Shown: piece by piece, positions 51,254 through 60,580 of the stretch
Numbering within the stretch: the stretch's first letter is position 1
How the letters are laid out: each line of letters starts with the position of its first letter
Origin: Mediterraneibacter glycyrrhizinilyticus
Lineage (GTDB): Bacteria > Bacillota > Clostridia > Lachnospirales > Lachnospiraceae
NCBI RefSeq assembly: GCF_015560805.1
Contig: NZ_JADMSO010000001.1
Location: 248,001 to 312,000 of the forward strand
Reading direction: 5' to 3'
Length of the DNA: 64,000 bases
Program-made: the position numbers and the translations under genes
The notes under the pieces: generated by a model
Database searches by the model: none
The model's input: only the letters and a program-made list of their open reading frames with translations
Told to the model about the DNA's origin: nothing

Positions 51254-52642
51254 ATGGCTACGAATACAAAGAAATTTGGTATGGTCGATAAACTGGGATA
51301 TATGTTCGGTGACTTCGGTAACGATTTAACGTTCATTCTTTCCAGTATGATGCTGATGAAATTCTATTCAGACGTTATGGGAGTTTCCGTAGCGTTAGTC
51401 GGAACTATGATGATGGTTGCACGTTTTGTGGATGCGTTCACAGACGTGGCGATGGGACAGATTGTAGACAGAAGCCGTCCGGGCAAGAAGGGTAAATTCC
51501 TTCCGTGGATCCGCAGAATGTGCGGACCGGTTGCAGTCGCATCGTTCTTGATGTATGCGTCTTGGTTCCAAGATATGTCGATGGGATTTAAGATTGGCTG
51601 GATGTTTGTGACTTATCTGCTTTGGGGCAGTGTATTCTATACCAGTATCAATATTCCATATGGTTCTATGGCGTCTGCACTTTCCGCAGATCCGAAAGAA
51701 CGTGCACAGTTGTCCAGCTTCCGTACGATCGGGGCGACTATTGCAGGATCGGTTATCGGTATTGTCCTTCCGCTGATCGTATACTATCAGGATGAAGCAG
51801 GAAATCAGATTCTTTCCGGACCGAAGACAACTCTGGCAGCAGGAATCTTTTCTGTCGGAGCAGTTATCTGCTACCTGCTTTGTTACTTTATGTCAACAGA
51901 GCGTGTGAAAGTAGAACAGAAAACAGAGAAGTTTAACTTCAAGGAACTGGTCAAAGGTCTGGTAACAAACAAAGCGCTGGTGGGTATCGTAATCTGCTCT
52001 ATCTTGATGCTGCTTGTACAGCTTACAATGCAGTCTATGTCAACTTACGTATACCCGAACTATTTCGGTAATGTGCAGGCACAGTCGGTTGCCGGCGTGG
52101 TAGGTCTTGTAATGACCCTTCTGCTTTCTACGGTGGTTGTAAAACTTCAGGTGAAGATGGGAAGAAAAGAACTGGCGATCGCAGGTTCCTTGTTTGGTGC
52201 AGTGATCTTCTTCATCACATGGCTGACACATACAAAGAATGCATGGCTCTATGTTGGTCTGTATGCACTGGCTTATCTTGGACTGGCTGCATTCTCCCTG
52301 ATCTGCTGGGCGATGATCACAGACGTTATCGATGACACAGAGGTTCGTACAGGAGAACGTTCCGACGGAACGATCTATGCCGTATATTCTTTCGCAAGAA
52401 AACTTGGTCAGGCAGCATCTGCCGGTGTGACCGGAGCCCTGCTTGGTCTGATCGGATATTCGGCAGAAACCGCATTTGAGCCGGCAGTTACCGAAGGAAT
52501 CTTCAATCTGGCTTGTCTGATCCCGACAGGTGGATTTATCCTTCTGGCAGCAGCGTTGTGGTTCTTCTATCCGCTGAACAAAAAACGTGTAGAAGACAAT
52601 GCGAAATTCCTTGCCGAGAAAGCGGAAAAAGCGGGAAAATAA
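51254..52642 (+). CDS. GPH-family symporter (glycuronide transporter candidate)
   Basis: 462 residues with about twelve membrane segments. The N-terminal DKLGYMFGDFGNDLTFILSSMMLMKFYSDVMG, the loop DVAMGQIVDRSRPGKKGKFLPWIRR and INIPYGSMASALSADPKERAQLSSFRTIGATIAG are clear family marks, close to UidB/UxuT-type carriers. It follows the GH2 gene by about 100 bp in the same direction and is probably co-transcribed; import of intact glycuronides for the GH2 enzyme is inferred. AAAAAGGAG precedes the start; a strong terminator follows. Confidence 0.92.
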   Translation: MATNTKKFGMVDKLGYMFGDFGNDLTFILSSMMLMKFYSDVMGVSVALVGTMMMVARFVDAFTDVAMGQIVDRSRPGKKGKFLPWIRRMCGPVAVASFLMYASWFQDMSMGFKIGWMFVTYLLWGSVFYTSINIPYGSMASALSADPKERAQLSSFRTIGATIAGSVIGIVLPLIVYYQDEAGNQILSGPKTTLAAGIFSVGAVICYLLCYFMSTERVKVEQKTEKFNFKELVKGLVTNKALVGIVICSILMLLVQLTMQSMSTYVYPNYFGNVQAQSVAGVVGLVMTLLLSTVVVKLQVKMGRKELAIAGSLFGAVIFFITWLTHTKNAWLYVGLYALAYLGLAAFSLICWAMITDVIDDTEVRTGERSDGTIYAVYSFARKLGQAASAGVTGALLGLIGYSAETAFEPAVTEGIFNLACLIPTGGFILLAAALWFFYPLNKKRVEDNAKFLAEKAEKAGK

Positions 52643-52663
52643 ATCAAGAATAAAGTGAAATAG

Positions 52664-52726
52664 AAATCCCATCCTTTGGAAAACGATGCCGGTCGGATTC
52701 ATTTTCCGAAAGGATGGGATTTTTTG
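52664..52726 (+). terminator. Rho-independent terminator after the GPH gene
   Basis: Arms AAATCCCATCCTTT and AAAGGATGGGATTT, extended by GGAAAA/TTTTCC, followed by a T run. It separates the uronate locus from the ABC transporter. Confidence 0.9.
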
Positions 52727-52755
52727 TTGCGTGTCGTCTGTACCGGAAAAAATAC

Positions 52756-52784
52756 TTGTAAAATCAATAAAATTCGCTTACAAT
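52756..52784 (+). promoter_or_regulatory. Promoter of the ABC transporter operon
   Basis: TTGTAA (52756-52761), 17-bp spacer, TACAAT (52779-52784), about 48 bp before the binding-protein start. Confidence 0.6.
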
Positions 52785-52831
52785 GTACTCGACAATTTAA
52801 TAATGAAGGTTATTTGAAGAAGGAGACGAAC

Positions 52832-54376
52832 ATGAAAAGAAGAATGAGAAGTGTTCTTTTGGTGGTTACACTGGCGGTTTCTGTTGCACTGAGCGGATGT
52901 TCAGGTGACAAGAAGACGATAGAGTCTGCAACGGAGAATGAACTTTCCAAAAACCCGGTCGAAGGCGGGAGTATCAAAGTTGGTATCTCTCAGGACTTGG
53001 ACAGTCTTGACCCTCATAAGGCAGTAGCGGCAGGAACAAAAGAGGTTTTATTTAACATTTTTGAAGGTCTGGTAAAACCGGACAGCAATGGGAATTTAGT
53101 GGAAGCTGTGGCGGATTCCTATGAGATTTCAGAGGATGCGAAAGTGTATACATTTACTTTGCGCGACGGTGTGAAATTTCACAATGGGAATGAAGTGACA
53201 GCGGAAGATGTTAAATATTCAATTGAGCGATGCGCCGATACGTCAAATGGGGATCCATTGGTATCGGCGTATTCTATTATCGAGAGCGTGAACATTCTCG
53301 ATGAAAATACGGTGGAGATCCGTCTGACGGAGCCGGATACGGAGTTTCTCTCCTATATGACGACAGCGATCATACCAAAGGACAATGCCGATTTGGAAAC
53401 CAATCCGATCGGAACCGGACCGTTTCGTTATGTGTCAAGAAGCCCGCAGGAAAATGTGATCCTTGCAAAAAATGAGGATTACTGGGGCGAAAAAGCGCAT
53501 CTGGATGAGGTGGAGTTTAAGATCGTGTCCGACGCCGATATGCTGGTGACCAATTTAAAAGGCGGTTCCATCGATATGGCGATGCGGCTGACGACAACAC
53601 AGGCGGCTGAACTGAAGGAGGGATTCCATATTGAAGAGGGTACGATGAATCTGGTACAGGCATTGTATCTGAATAACGAGGCAGAGCCGCTGAATAATGA
53701 AAAAGTGCGGCAGGCGCTCTGCTATGCGATCGATCCGGATGAGATCATGGCGATGATGGCAGACGGAAAAGGAGTCCGGGTCGGAACAAGTATGTATCCG
53801 GGGCTGAAAAAATATTACGATGAATCGTATGCGACTTATTATGAGCAGGATTACGAGAAAGCGAAAAAGCTTCTGAAAGAGGCCGGGTATCCGGACGGAT
53901 TTGATCTGGAGATCACGGTCAGCTCAGCGGATCAGCCGCATATCGACACCGCGCAGGTGATCGTGGAAGAATTGAAAAATATCGGAGTGAACGCAACGAT
54001 CAAACCGATCGAATGGGAGACCTGGCTGGAAGAAGTTTATGCCAACCGGGATTTTGAATCGACGGTTGTCGGCGTCGATGCGACCACGCTATCCGCAAGG
54101 GCGATGCTGGAGCGGTTTACATCCGATGCGGGCGGTAATTTTATCAACTTTAAAGACGCGGAGTACGACGGATTGTTTGAGCAGGCGGTTTCCACAACGG
54201 ATGAAGAGGAGCAGGTGCGGCTTTATAAAGAACTGGAAGGCATTCTGGCGGAAAAAGCGGCGAACGTCTATATCCAGGATCTTGCCAATCTGGTGGCGGT
54301 GAGCGACAAATTTGACGGATATACGTTTTATCCGTTATATGTGCAGGATATGGCAAAAATTTATGCGGTAGAGTAG
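52832..54376 (+). CDS. ABC transporter substrate-binding lipoprotein, peptide/nickel family
   Basis: 514 residues. A signal peptide with lipobox LSGC (Cys at residue 23) anchors it to the outer face of the membrane. The family 5 solute-binding fold is shown by GGSIKVGISQDLDSLDPHKA, VYTFTLRDGVKFHNGNEVTAEDVKYSIERC and NNEKVRQALCYAIDPDEIM. It binds peptides or similar solutes and hands them to the permeases encoded next. Start by GAAGGAG. The substrate cannot be told from sequence. First gene of a five-gene operon. Confidence 0.94.
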   Translation: MKRRMRSVLLVVTLAVSVALSGCSGDKKTIESATENELSKNPVEGGSIKVGISQDLDSLDPHKAVAAGTKEVLFNIFEGLVKPDSNGNLVEAVADSYEISEDAKVYTFTLRDGVKFHNGNEVTAEDVKYSIERCADTSNGDPLVSAYSIIESVNILDENTVEIRLTEPDTEFLSYMTTAIIPKDNADLETNPIGTGPFRYVSRSPQENVILAKNEDYWGEKAHLDEVEFKIVSDADMLVTNLKGGSIDMAMRLTTTQAAELKEGFHIEEGTMNLVQALYLNNEAEPLNNEKVRQALCYAIDPDEIMAMMADGKGVRVGTSMYPGLKKYYDESYATYYEQDYEKAKKLLKEAGYPDGFDLEITVSSADQPHIDTAQVIVEELKNIGVNATIKPIEWETWLEEVYANRDFESTVVGVDATTLSARAMLERFTSDAGGNFINFKDAEYDGLFEQAVSTTDEEEQVRLYKELEGILAEKAANVYIQDLANLVAVSDKFDGYTFYPLYVQDMAKIYAVE

Positions 54377-54438
54377 AGAATAAAGCCGATAGGGAAGCAA
54401 AATAGAAATGAAAAAATGACGAATGCAGGGAGGCAAGT

Positions 54439-55377
54439 ATGAAATACACAGTGAAAAAAATAGCAGGTCTTATAATCACATTATTAATTGTCAGTATGCT
54501 TGCTTTTCTGGCATTTGAATTGATTCCGGGAGATCCGGCGAGATCGATCCTCGGGACGGAGGCGACAGAGAGCAAAGTCCAGGCTCTGCGGGAGGAGATG
54601 GGACTCAACCGTCCCCTGCCGCAGCGATATGGACAGTGGGTGAAAGACTTTGTGACAGGAGATATGGGAACCTCTTATTCCTATCAGGAGCCGGTAAAAG
54701 ACTTGATCGCAGATAAACTTCCGGTCACATTTACGATGACGGCGATGGCGTTTGTATTCATTTTACTTTTTTTCATTCCGATCGGACTGCTGAGCGTCCG
54801 TTATGAAAATCGGTGGATCGACAAATTATTTCTGATCGGAAATCAGGTGACAATGTCAATCCCGCCTTTTTTTGTCGGTATGATCTTCACGGTGATATTC
54901 GGATTGACGCTGCGTCTGTTTGTGCCGGGCGGATATATTTCTTATACGGAAAATGTGAGCGGATTTTTGGGATACCTGATCTTCCCGTCTCTGGCGCTGG
55001 CGCTTCCGAAAGCGGCAATGACCGCAAAGATGTTCCGAAATGCGCTGCTTTCCGAAATACACAAAGACTATATCAGGACAGCGAAAAGCCGGGGGAACGG
55101 ACCGTGGCGGATTTTGATCTGTCATGCGTTCCGAAACGGAATTTTGCCGGTAATCACATTTCTCGGAATGGCGGCGGCAGATCTGATCGCAAACAGTATC
55201 GTGATCGAGCAGGTATTCGGGATCCCGGGATTGGGCAGAACATTGATCTCTTCGATCTCCAACCGGGATTATCCGGTGGTGGAGGCTGTGATCGTGCTGA
55301 TCGCGGCAGTCATTTTGATCCTGAATACGGTCGTGGATCTTTTATACCGGGCGCTGGATAAACGGATCGTGCTTTAA
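54439..55377 (+). CDS. Peptide-type ABC transporter permease (DppB/OppB class)
   Basis: 312 residues with six predicted helices. The N-terminal helix plus LAFLAFELIPGDPARSILGTEATESKVQALREEMGLNRPLPQRYGQWV is the DppB class signature; the cytoplasmic EAA loop reads YIRTAKSRGNGPWRILICHAFRNGILPVITFLG, which contacts the ATPases. Pairs with the next permease to form the channel. 62 bp after the binding protein. Confidence 0.94.
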   Translation: MKYTVKKIAGLIITLLIVSMLAFLAFELIPGDPARSILGTEATESKVQALREEMGLNRPLPQRYGQWVKDFVTGDMGTSYSYQEPVKDLIADKLPVTFTMTAMAFVFILLFFIPIGLLSVRYENRWIDKLFLIGNQVTMSIPPFFVGMIFTVIFGLTLRLFVPGGYISYTENVSGFLGYLIFPSLALALPKAAMTAKMFRNALLSEIHKDYIRTAKSRGNGPWRILICHAFRNGILPVITFLGMAAADLIANSIVIEQVFGIPGLGRTLISSISNRDYPVVEAVIVLIAAVILILNTVVDLLYRALDKRIVL

Positions 55378-55404
55378 GGGCAGGAAAGAATGAGAGGGAC
55401 TGTG

Positions 55405-56226
55405 ATGCAGAAGAGACAGAACAAATTAAAATGGAATAATTACAGGATCGGTCTGATCCTGACTGCTGCGATGACGTTCGTGATCCTGCTCGGAATTTTC
55501 TGGACGCCGTATGATCCGGAGATGATGCAGGGATCGCTGAAACTTAAGGGACCGTCGCTTGCGCATTGGTTCGGGACGGATCAGTTCGGGCGGGATGTGC
55601 TAAGCCGTGTTGTGCGCGGCGCGGGAAGCACGTTTCTGATCGGAGTCGGGACGACCTTGATCGGCGGGATCGGCGGGATGATCCTCGGAGCTGTGACCGG
55701 ATATTTCGGCGGCTGGCTGGACGAGATCCTGATGCGTGTCAATGATGCGGCGGCGGCATTTCCCAGCGTGCTGCTTGCTCTGGTGATGATCAGCTTGTGG
55801 GGAAGCGGAACGTATAAAGTGATGCTGGCTCTCGGGATCGCGTTTATTCCGAGTTTTGCCCGGATCGTGCGTGGAGAATTTATGCGGCTTCGGGAGTCCG
55901 ACTATGTGATCAGCGCACGGCTGATTGGCGTGAAGACGCCGCGGATCTTGTTCGTGCATATTTTGCCGAATATTCTTCCGGCGCTTTTGTCTGCGCTGGC
56001 GATCGGATTTAACAACGCGGTGCTGGCGGAAGCAGGGATGAGTTATCTGGGGATCGGTGTACAGCCGCCGGACGCCAGTCTGGGGCGGATGCTCTCGGAG
56101 GCGCAGACGTATTTGTCCGGCGCGCCGTGGTGCGCGGTCTTTCCGGGAGTGTTTCTGGTACTGCTCGTACTGGGCGTGGGATTGCTCGGCGAGGGGATCC
56201 TGGATCGGTTCGGAGGTGGAAGATAA
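55405..56226 (+). CDS. Peptide-type ABC transporter permease (DppC/OppC class)
   Basis: 273 residues, with an N-terminal helix followed by DPEMMQGSLKLKGPSLAHWFGTDQFGRDVLSRVVRGAGSTFLIG, the standard DppC entry, and the EAA loop SARLIGVKTPRILFVHILPNILPALLSAL. The start at 55405 is preferred over the ATG at 55390 because GAGGGA lies at a better distance. The stop overlaps the start of the next gene by one base (TAATG). Confidence 0.93.
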   Translation: MQKRQNKLKWNNYRIGLILTAAMTFVILLGIFWTPYDPEMMQGSLKLKGPSLAHWFGTDQFGRDVLSRVVRGAGSTFLIGVGTTLIGGIGGMILGAVTGYFGGWLDEILMRVNDAAAAFPSVLLALVMISLWGSGTYKVMLALGIAFIPSFARIVRGEFMRLRESDYVISARLIGVKTPRILFVHILPNILPALLSALAIGFNNAVLAEAGMSYLGIGVQPPDASLGRMLSEAQTYLSGAPWCAVFPGVFLVLLVLGVGLLGEGILDRFGGGR

Positions 56227-57059
56227 TGTTGCAGGTAGATAGATTGTCGATCCATTTCGCGGATCGGGAAGAGGTACAGGAAGTGGTGCGCGGGATCTCA
56301 TTTTCCGTGCAGGATGGTGAGATCGTCGGTATTGTCGGGGAATCCGGATCGGGAAAGACGATGACGGCGCTGACGATCGCCGGACTTTTCAAAGAACATG
56401 CGGTTCTGGATGCCGGAACGATACGGCTGGACGGAACCGATCTTTTAAAATTGACAGAGCGGGAAATGCGGCAGGTGCAGGGGAACCGGATCGGTATGAT
56501 TTTTCAGGAGCCGATGACCGCCTTGAATCCGACGATGAAGATCGGAAGACAGGTGGAGGAGGCGCTGCGTCTGCATACGGATCTGGATAGCCGTGCACGA
56601 AAAGCTGCTGTGATCCGGGCGTTGGAAGAGGTGGAACTGGACGAGGCGGAAAAGCTGCTTTCCAAATATCCGCACGAACTTTCCGGCGGTATGCGCCAGC
56701 GGGTGATGATCGCGGCGGCGATGATCTGCCGTCCGTCACTTTTGATCGCCGATGAGCCGACGACGGCGCTGGACGCGGCGACTCAGGAAAGTATATTAAA
56801 ACTGCTGAAAAAGCTGAACGATAAATATGGAATGAGTATTCTGTTCATTTCCCATAACCTGCGCGTCGTCAAAGAATTGTGTACGCGCGTGTTCGTGATG
56901 AAAGACGGGGAAATTCTGGAAGAGGGAGAGACGGAAGTTGTTTTCCAAAATCCGAAAACAGAGTACACGAAAGCATTGATCGCGGCGATTCCGGCGCGGG
57001 TGGGAGAGAATCCTTACTATGAAATGCTGAAGCAAAAGGCGGGACGGCAGTATGATTGA
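56226..57059 (+). CDS. ABC transporter ATP-binding protein (DppD/OppD class)
   Basis: 277 residues: Walker A GESGSGKTM, Q loop IFQEPMTALNPTMKIG, ABC signature LSGGMRQRVMIAAAM, Walker B LLIADEPTTALD and the H loop ISHNL. Shorter than the usual 320-330, because the C-terminal oligopeptide-transporter extension is trimmed (it still ends with NPYYEMLKQK-like sequence). Energises the permease pair. Its start overlaps the permease stop, with GGAGGTGGA as ribosome site inside that gene. Confidence 0.93.
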   Translation: MLQVDRLSIHFADREEVQEVVRGISFSVQDGEIVGIVGESGSGKTMTALTIAGLFKEHAVLDAGTIRLDGTDLLKLTEREMRQVQGNRIGMIFQEPMTALNPTMKIGRQVEEALRLHTDLDSRARKAAVIRALEEVELDEAEKLLSKYPHELSGGMRQRVMIAAAMICRPSLLIADEPTTALDAATQESILKLLKKLNDKYGMSILFISHNLRVVKELCTRVFVMKDGEILEEGETEVVFQNPKTEYTKALIAAIPARVGENPYYEMLKQKAGRQYD

Positions 57060-57756
57060 GCAGGGAATGGAAAAAGAGATTATAAATAAGAAGAAAAAAG
57101 TTCTGGAATTCCGGCATGTGAGCGCGTATTATAAAGAAAGAAGCGCGCGAAAAAAAGTGTTGGACGACGTTTCATTTTCCTTGTATGAGGGAGAAATTGT
57201 GGGACTGTTGGGGGAGAGCGGAAGCGGAAAGTCCACTTTGTGCAAATGTGTCCTTGGGCTTTTGAAAGAGTGCGAGGGCATAGTGACACATTATACGGAG
57301 CGCCCCCAGATGGTATTTCAGGATCCTTACGGTTCCCTGAATCCACGGAAAACGATCGGATGGATCCTGGAAGAGCCGCTCCGCGTCCGGAAAATGGGAA
57401 CAAAGGAAGAACGAAAGGCGAGGGTTCTGGAAATGCTTGAAACCGTGCATCTTTCCGAGGAACTTTACAGCCGTTATCCGCGGGAATTAAGCGGCGGACA
57501 GCGGCAGAGAGTCAGCCTCGCGCAGGCGCTATTGACGGGAACAAAGTTTATCCTGCTGGATGAAGCGCTCTCCGCGTTGGATGTGACGGTGCAGGCACAG
57601 ATGATCCGGCTGCTCAAAGAACTGCAGGAAAAACAGAATCTTTGTTATCTGTTTGTGTCCCATGATCTGGACGTGGTGAGCCAGATCTGCGATCGTGTGC
57701 TTTTTATAAAGGACGGAAAGGTGATCGAAACAACAGGGGCGATCGAATCAAAATGA
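57052..57756 (+). CDS. ABC transporter ATP-binding protein (DppF/OppF class), short
   Basis: 234 residues: Walker A GESGSGKSTL, Q loop VFQDPYGSLNPRKTIG, signature LSGGQRQRVSLAQAL, Walker B ILLDEALSALD and H loop VSHDL. The C-terminal oligopeptide extension is absent, so it is some 80 residues shorter than typical OppF. It overlaps the previous gene by eight bases. An inner ATG at 57067 is an alternative start. It ends ten bases before truA, so the housekeeping genes downstream may share the transcript. Confidence 0.92.
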   Translation: MIEQGMEKEIINKKKKVLEFRHVSAYYKERSARKKVLDDVSFSLYEGEIVGLLGESGSGKSTLCKCVLGLLKECEGIVTHYTERPQMVFQDPYGSLNPRKTIGWILEEPLRVRKMGTKEERKARVLEMLETVHLSEELYSRYPRELSGGQRQRVSLAQALLTGTKFILLDEALSALDVTVQAQMIRLLKELQEKQNLCYLFVSHDLDVVSQICDRVLFIKDGKVIETTGAIESK

Positions 57757-57766
57757 CAGGTGAAAT

Positions 57767-58504
57767 ATGAGGACATATAAATTGACAATAGCATATGACG
57801 GCTCCCGTTATCAGGGCTGGCAGCGGCAGCCGTCTACGGATCTGACCATACAGGGAACATTGGAAAAGACGATCTCCGGGATCCTAGGGTATGATGTGGA
57901 GGTACAGGGTTCGGGAAGAACCGACGGCGGCGTACATGCGAAAGGGCAGACTGCCAGTATCGTGCTGCGCGGAAAGATCGAGGAAGCACAATTCTTAAGT
58001 GAATGTGCAAAACGGCTTCCGGAAGATATCTGTATCTGGAAGATCGAGCTTGTAAAGAACGGGTTCCATGCCCGGCACAGCGCCCGCGGAAAATGCTATG
58101 TATATACCGTGGATACCCGGGAAAAGGCGGATGTATTTTCCAGAAAATATACGGGACACTATCCGGGGGAACTGGATGTTTCGGCGATGGGAAAAGCTGC
58201 GGGCATTCTGGTCGGGGCGCATGATTTTGCGGGATTTACCGATCGGAAAGATGAAAAGTCCACAATTCGGAGAATTTATGATATAATGATAGAACGTCAG
58301 GGTGAAAAAGTCGTGATCACTTATCGTGGAAGCGGATTTATGTACCATATGGTACGGATCCTGACGGGAACGCTTCTGGAAGTCGGAAGCGGAATGCGTT
58401 CCATTGAAAGTGTCGGGGCGGCGCTCGAATCGAAAGTGCGCGCGGATGCAGGATTTCTTGCGCAGGCAAGCGGACTTACCCTGCGGGAAGTGTACTATCA
58501 CTGA
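57767..58504 (+). CDS. truA: tRNA pseudouridine(38-40) synthase
   Basis: 245 residues. Catalytic aspartate in GSGRTDGGVHAKGQ; further family regions are IAYDGSRYQGWQRQP at the N-terminus, FHARHSARGKCYVYTV and GSGFMYHMVRILTGTLLEVG. It isomerises uridines 38-40 in the anticodon arm. In many Clostridia truA follows ecfA/ecfT-type transporter genes and rplQ; here it follows the peptide ABC operon instead. Confidence 0.97.
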   Translation: MRTYKLTIAYDGSRYQGWQRQPSTDLTIQGTLEKTISGILGYDVEVQGSGRTDGGVHAKGQTASIVLRGKIEEAQFLSECAKRLPEDICIWKIELVKNGFHARHSARGKCYVYTVDTREKADVFSRKYTGHYPGELDVSAMGKAAGILVGAHDFAGFTDRKDEKSTIRRIYDIMIERQGEKVVITYRGSGFMYHMVRILTGTLLEVGSGMRSIESVGAALESKVRADAGFLAQASGLTLREVYYH

Positions 58505-58572
58505 CTGTGTCAGTGTACAAGGATCGCATGGACGTTTGAATACCGACGCTGCGAATGAGGAAGAGAAACAGA

Positions 58573-58600
58573 GGGGCAGATGTAGGAGACATCTGTCCCT
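58573..58600 (+). terminator. Hairpin between truA and xth
   Basis: GGGGCAGATGT and ACATCTGTCCC around AGGAG, with TGATTC following. The T tract is weak. Same GGGGCAGATGT arm as the hairpin at 40705. Confidence 0.6.
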
Positions 58601-58622
58601 GATTCAATAAAGGAGAGTGACG

Positions 58623-59375
58623 ATGAAGCTTGTATCATGGAATGTAAATGGGCTGAGAGCCTGCGTACAAAAAGGATTTCAGGATATTTTCCGGGAGATC
58701 GATGCAGATATATTCTGCGTACAGGAGACAAAGATGCAGGAGGGGCAGCTTGACCTGGAACTGGACGGGTATTACCAGTATTGGAATTATGCGGTGAAAA
58801 AGGGGTATTCCGGAACCGCAGTATTTACGAAACAAGAGCCGATCGGGGTCACATACGGGATCGGGATTGAAGAACACGATCAGGAGGGGCGTGTGATCAC
58901 CTGCGAGTTTGAGGATTTCTATTTTGTGACGGTATATACTCCGAATTCACAGAATGAACTGAAGCGGCTGGATTACCGGATGCGCTGGGAAGACGATTTC
59001 CGGGCGTATTTGAAAGCGCTGGATGAGAAAAAGCCGGTGGTGGTGACCGGGGATATGAATGTGGCACATGCGGAGATCGATCTGAAGAATCCGAAGTCAA
59101 ATCGTAAGAATGCGGGATTTACCGACGAAGAACGGGGGAAATTTACCGAACTTCTGGATGCGGGATTTATCGATACATTCCGCTATTTCTATCCCGATCA
59201 GGAGGGGATTTACTCCTGGTGGTCGTATCGGTTTAAAGCCCGTGAGAAAAATGCGGGGTGGCGGATCGATTATTTCTGCGTATCGGAACGGATGAAGGAC
59301 AGGCTTTCGGATGCGAAGATACTGACGGATATCTACGGATCGGATCATTGTCCGATCTGCTTGGAATTAAAATAA
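58623..59375 (+). CDS. xth: Exodeoxyribonuclease III
   Basis: 250 residues of the endonuclease/exonuclease/phosphatase fold, an apurinic-site repair enzyme. [19 protein letters not shown], the metal-binding Glu in [39 protein letters not shown] and the terminal catalytic region [11 protein letters not shown] are all present. The start at 58623 has AAGGAGAG; a GTG six bases earlier overlaps it. Confidence 0.96.
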   Translation: MKLVSWNVNGLRACVQKGFQDIFREIDADIFCVQETKMQEGQLDLELDGYYQYWNYAVKKGYSGTAVFTKQEPIGVTYGIGIEEHDQEGRVITCEFEDFYFVTVYTPNSQNELKRLDYRMRWEDDFRAYLKALDEKKPVVVTGDMNVAHAEIDLKNPKSNRKNAGFTDEERGKFTELLDAGFIDTFRYFYPDQEGIYSWWSYRFKAREKNAGWRIDYFCVSERMKDRLSDAKILTDIYGSDHCPICLELK

Positions 59376-59391
59376 AATGGAGGCGGTCGAT

Positions 59392-60579
59392 ATGACGAAG
59401 ATTGATATTATCTCCGGCTTTCTGGGAGCCGGAAAAACAACATTTATTAAAAAAATGCTGACGGAAGCATTTGCGGGAGAACAGGTCGTGCTTATTGAAA
59501 ACGAATTCGGAGAGATCGGGATCGACGGCGGATTCTTAAAAGAGTCCGGGATCGAGATCCGGGAGATGAATTCCGGATGTATCTGTTGTTCTCTTGTCGG
59601 CGATTTCGGGAAATCGTTAAAAGAGGTCGTGGAAAAGTACCATCCGGACCGGATACTGATCGAGCCGTCCGGCGTCGGAAAGCTGTCGGATGTGATCAAA
59701 GCCGTGCGGGACGTGCAGGATGAGATCGATGCGAAACTGAACAGTTTTACAACCGTGGTGGACGTGACGAAATGCCGGATTTACAGTAAGAATTTCGGAG
59801 AATTTTTCAGCAACCAGATTGAATATGCGGGTGCGGTGATCTTAAGCAGGACTGACAAAGCGAAACCTGCGAAAGTGGAGGAAAGCATGGAGATCTTGCG
59901 CAGTCTGAATGCAAAAGCGCCGGTGATCACGACGCCGATCACAGAGCTGGATGGGAAAAAACTTCTGGAAGTGATGGAGGGAACAAAATCGCTGGAAGAA
60001 GAATTGCTGGCGGAACTGACCTGCCCGGAGTGCGGAGAAATCCATGATCATGAGCATGAGCATCATCACGACCACGAGCACCATCACGATCATGAGCATC
60101 ATCACGACCATGAGCATCATCACGACCACGAGCACCATCACGACCATGAGCACCATCACGATCATGAGCATCATCACGATCATGACCACCACGCCCACCA
60201 TCACCACGAACACGGGGAAGAATGCAGCTGCGGCTGCGGACATGATCACGGGCATGACCATCATGAGCATGGACATCATCATCATGCAGATGAAGTGTTT
60301 ACAAGCTGGGGCTGCGAGACGACAAAGACGTACACAAAAGAAAGCATTTCGGAAATTTTGAAGACACTGGAGAGCGACACATCTTACGGAACGATCCTCC
60401 GTGCAAAAGGAATGGTCGAGGGAGAAAACGGAGAGTGGATCTACTTTGATATGGTGCCGGAAGAGCATGAGGTACGCGGCGGAGCGGCAGAATATACCGG
60501 ACGGATCTGTGTGATCGGATCGAAATTGAATGAAGAGAAGATCGCGGAACTGTTTGGTGTCGGAAAAGAGGTGCATTAA
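59392..60579 (+). CDS. CobW/COG0523-family GTPase with histidine-rich metal-binding tract
   Basis: 395 residues. G-domain motifs: Walker A GFLGAGKTTF, the conserved metal site CICC (C63, C65, C66, in the family CxCC position), and the guanine-binding region LSRTDKAK. Between the GTPase and the CobW C-terminal domain lies an extreme His/Asp/Glu tract (about residues 217-305), including seven tandem HHHDH units and a CSCGCG cluster. Family members are metallochaperones for Zn, Co or Ni; the His tract suggests storage or sensing of such a metal. The next gene encodes a second CobW-like protein. Start set by GGAGGCGG. No Zur site was seen upstream. Confidence 0.93.
   Translation: MTKIDIISGFLGAGKTTFIKKMLTEAFAGEQVVLIENEFGEIGIDGGFLKESGIEIREMNSGCICCSLVGDFGKSLKEVVEKYHPDRILIEPSGVGKLSDVIKAVRDVQDEIDAKLNSFTTVVDVTKCRIYSKNFGEFFSNQIEYAGAVILSRTDKAKPAKVEESMEILRSLNAKAPVITTPITELDGKKLLEVMEGTKSLEEELLAELTCPECGEIHDHEHEHHHDHEHHHDHEHHHDHEHHHDHEHHHDHEHHHDHEHHHDHDHHAHHHHEHGEECSCGCGHDHGHDHHEHGHHHHADEVFTSWGCETTKTYTKESISEILKTLESDTSYGTILRAKGMVEGENGEWIYFDMVPEEHEVRGGAAEYTGRICVIGSKLNEEKIAELFGVGKEVH
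60061..60186 (+). repeat. 18-bp codon repeats encoding HHHDH(E/D)
   Basis: Seven in-frame 18-bp units, varying only at synonymous C/T positions, in the CobW-family gene at 59392. The third-base variation shows that the repeat is kept at protein level and is not a recent identical duplication. Confidence 0.85.
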
Positions 60580-60580
60580 T

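Noticed and set aside
60061-60290. CRISPR-like or microsatellite repeat
   Set aside because: The 18-bp units have no spacers and are in-frame His/Asp/Glu codons of the CobW gene with synonymous variation.
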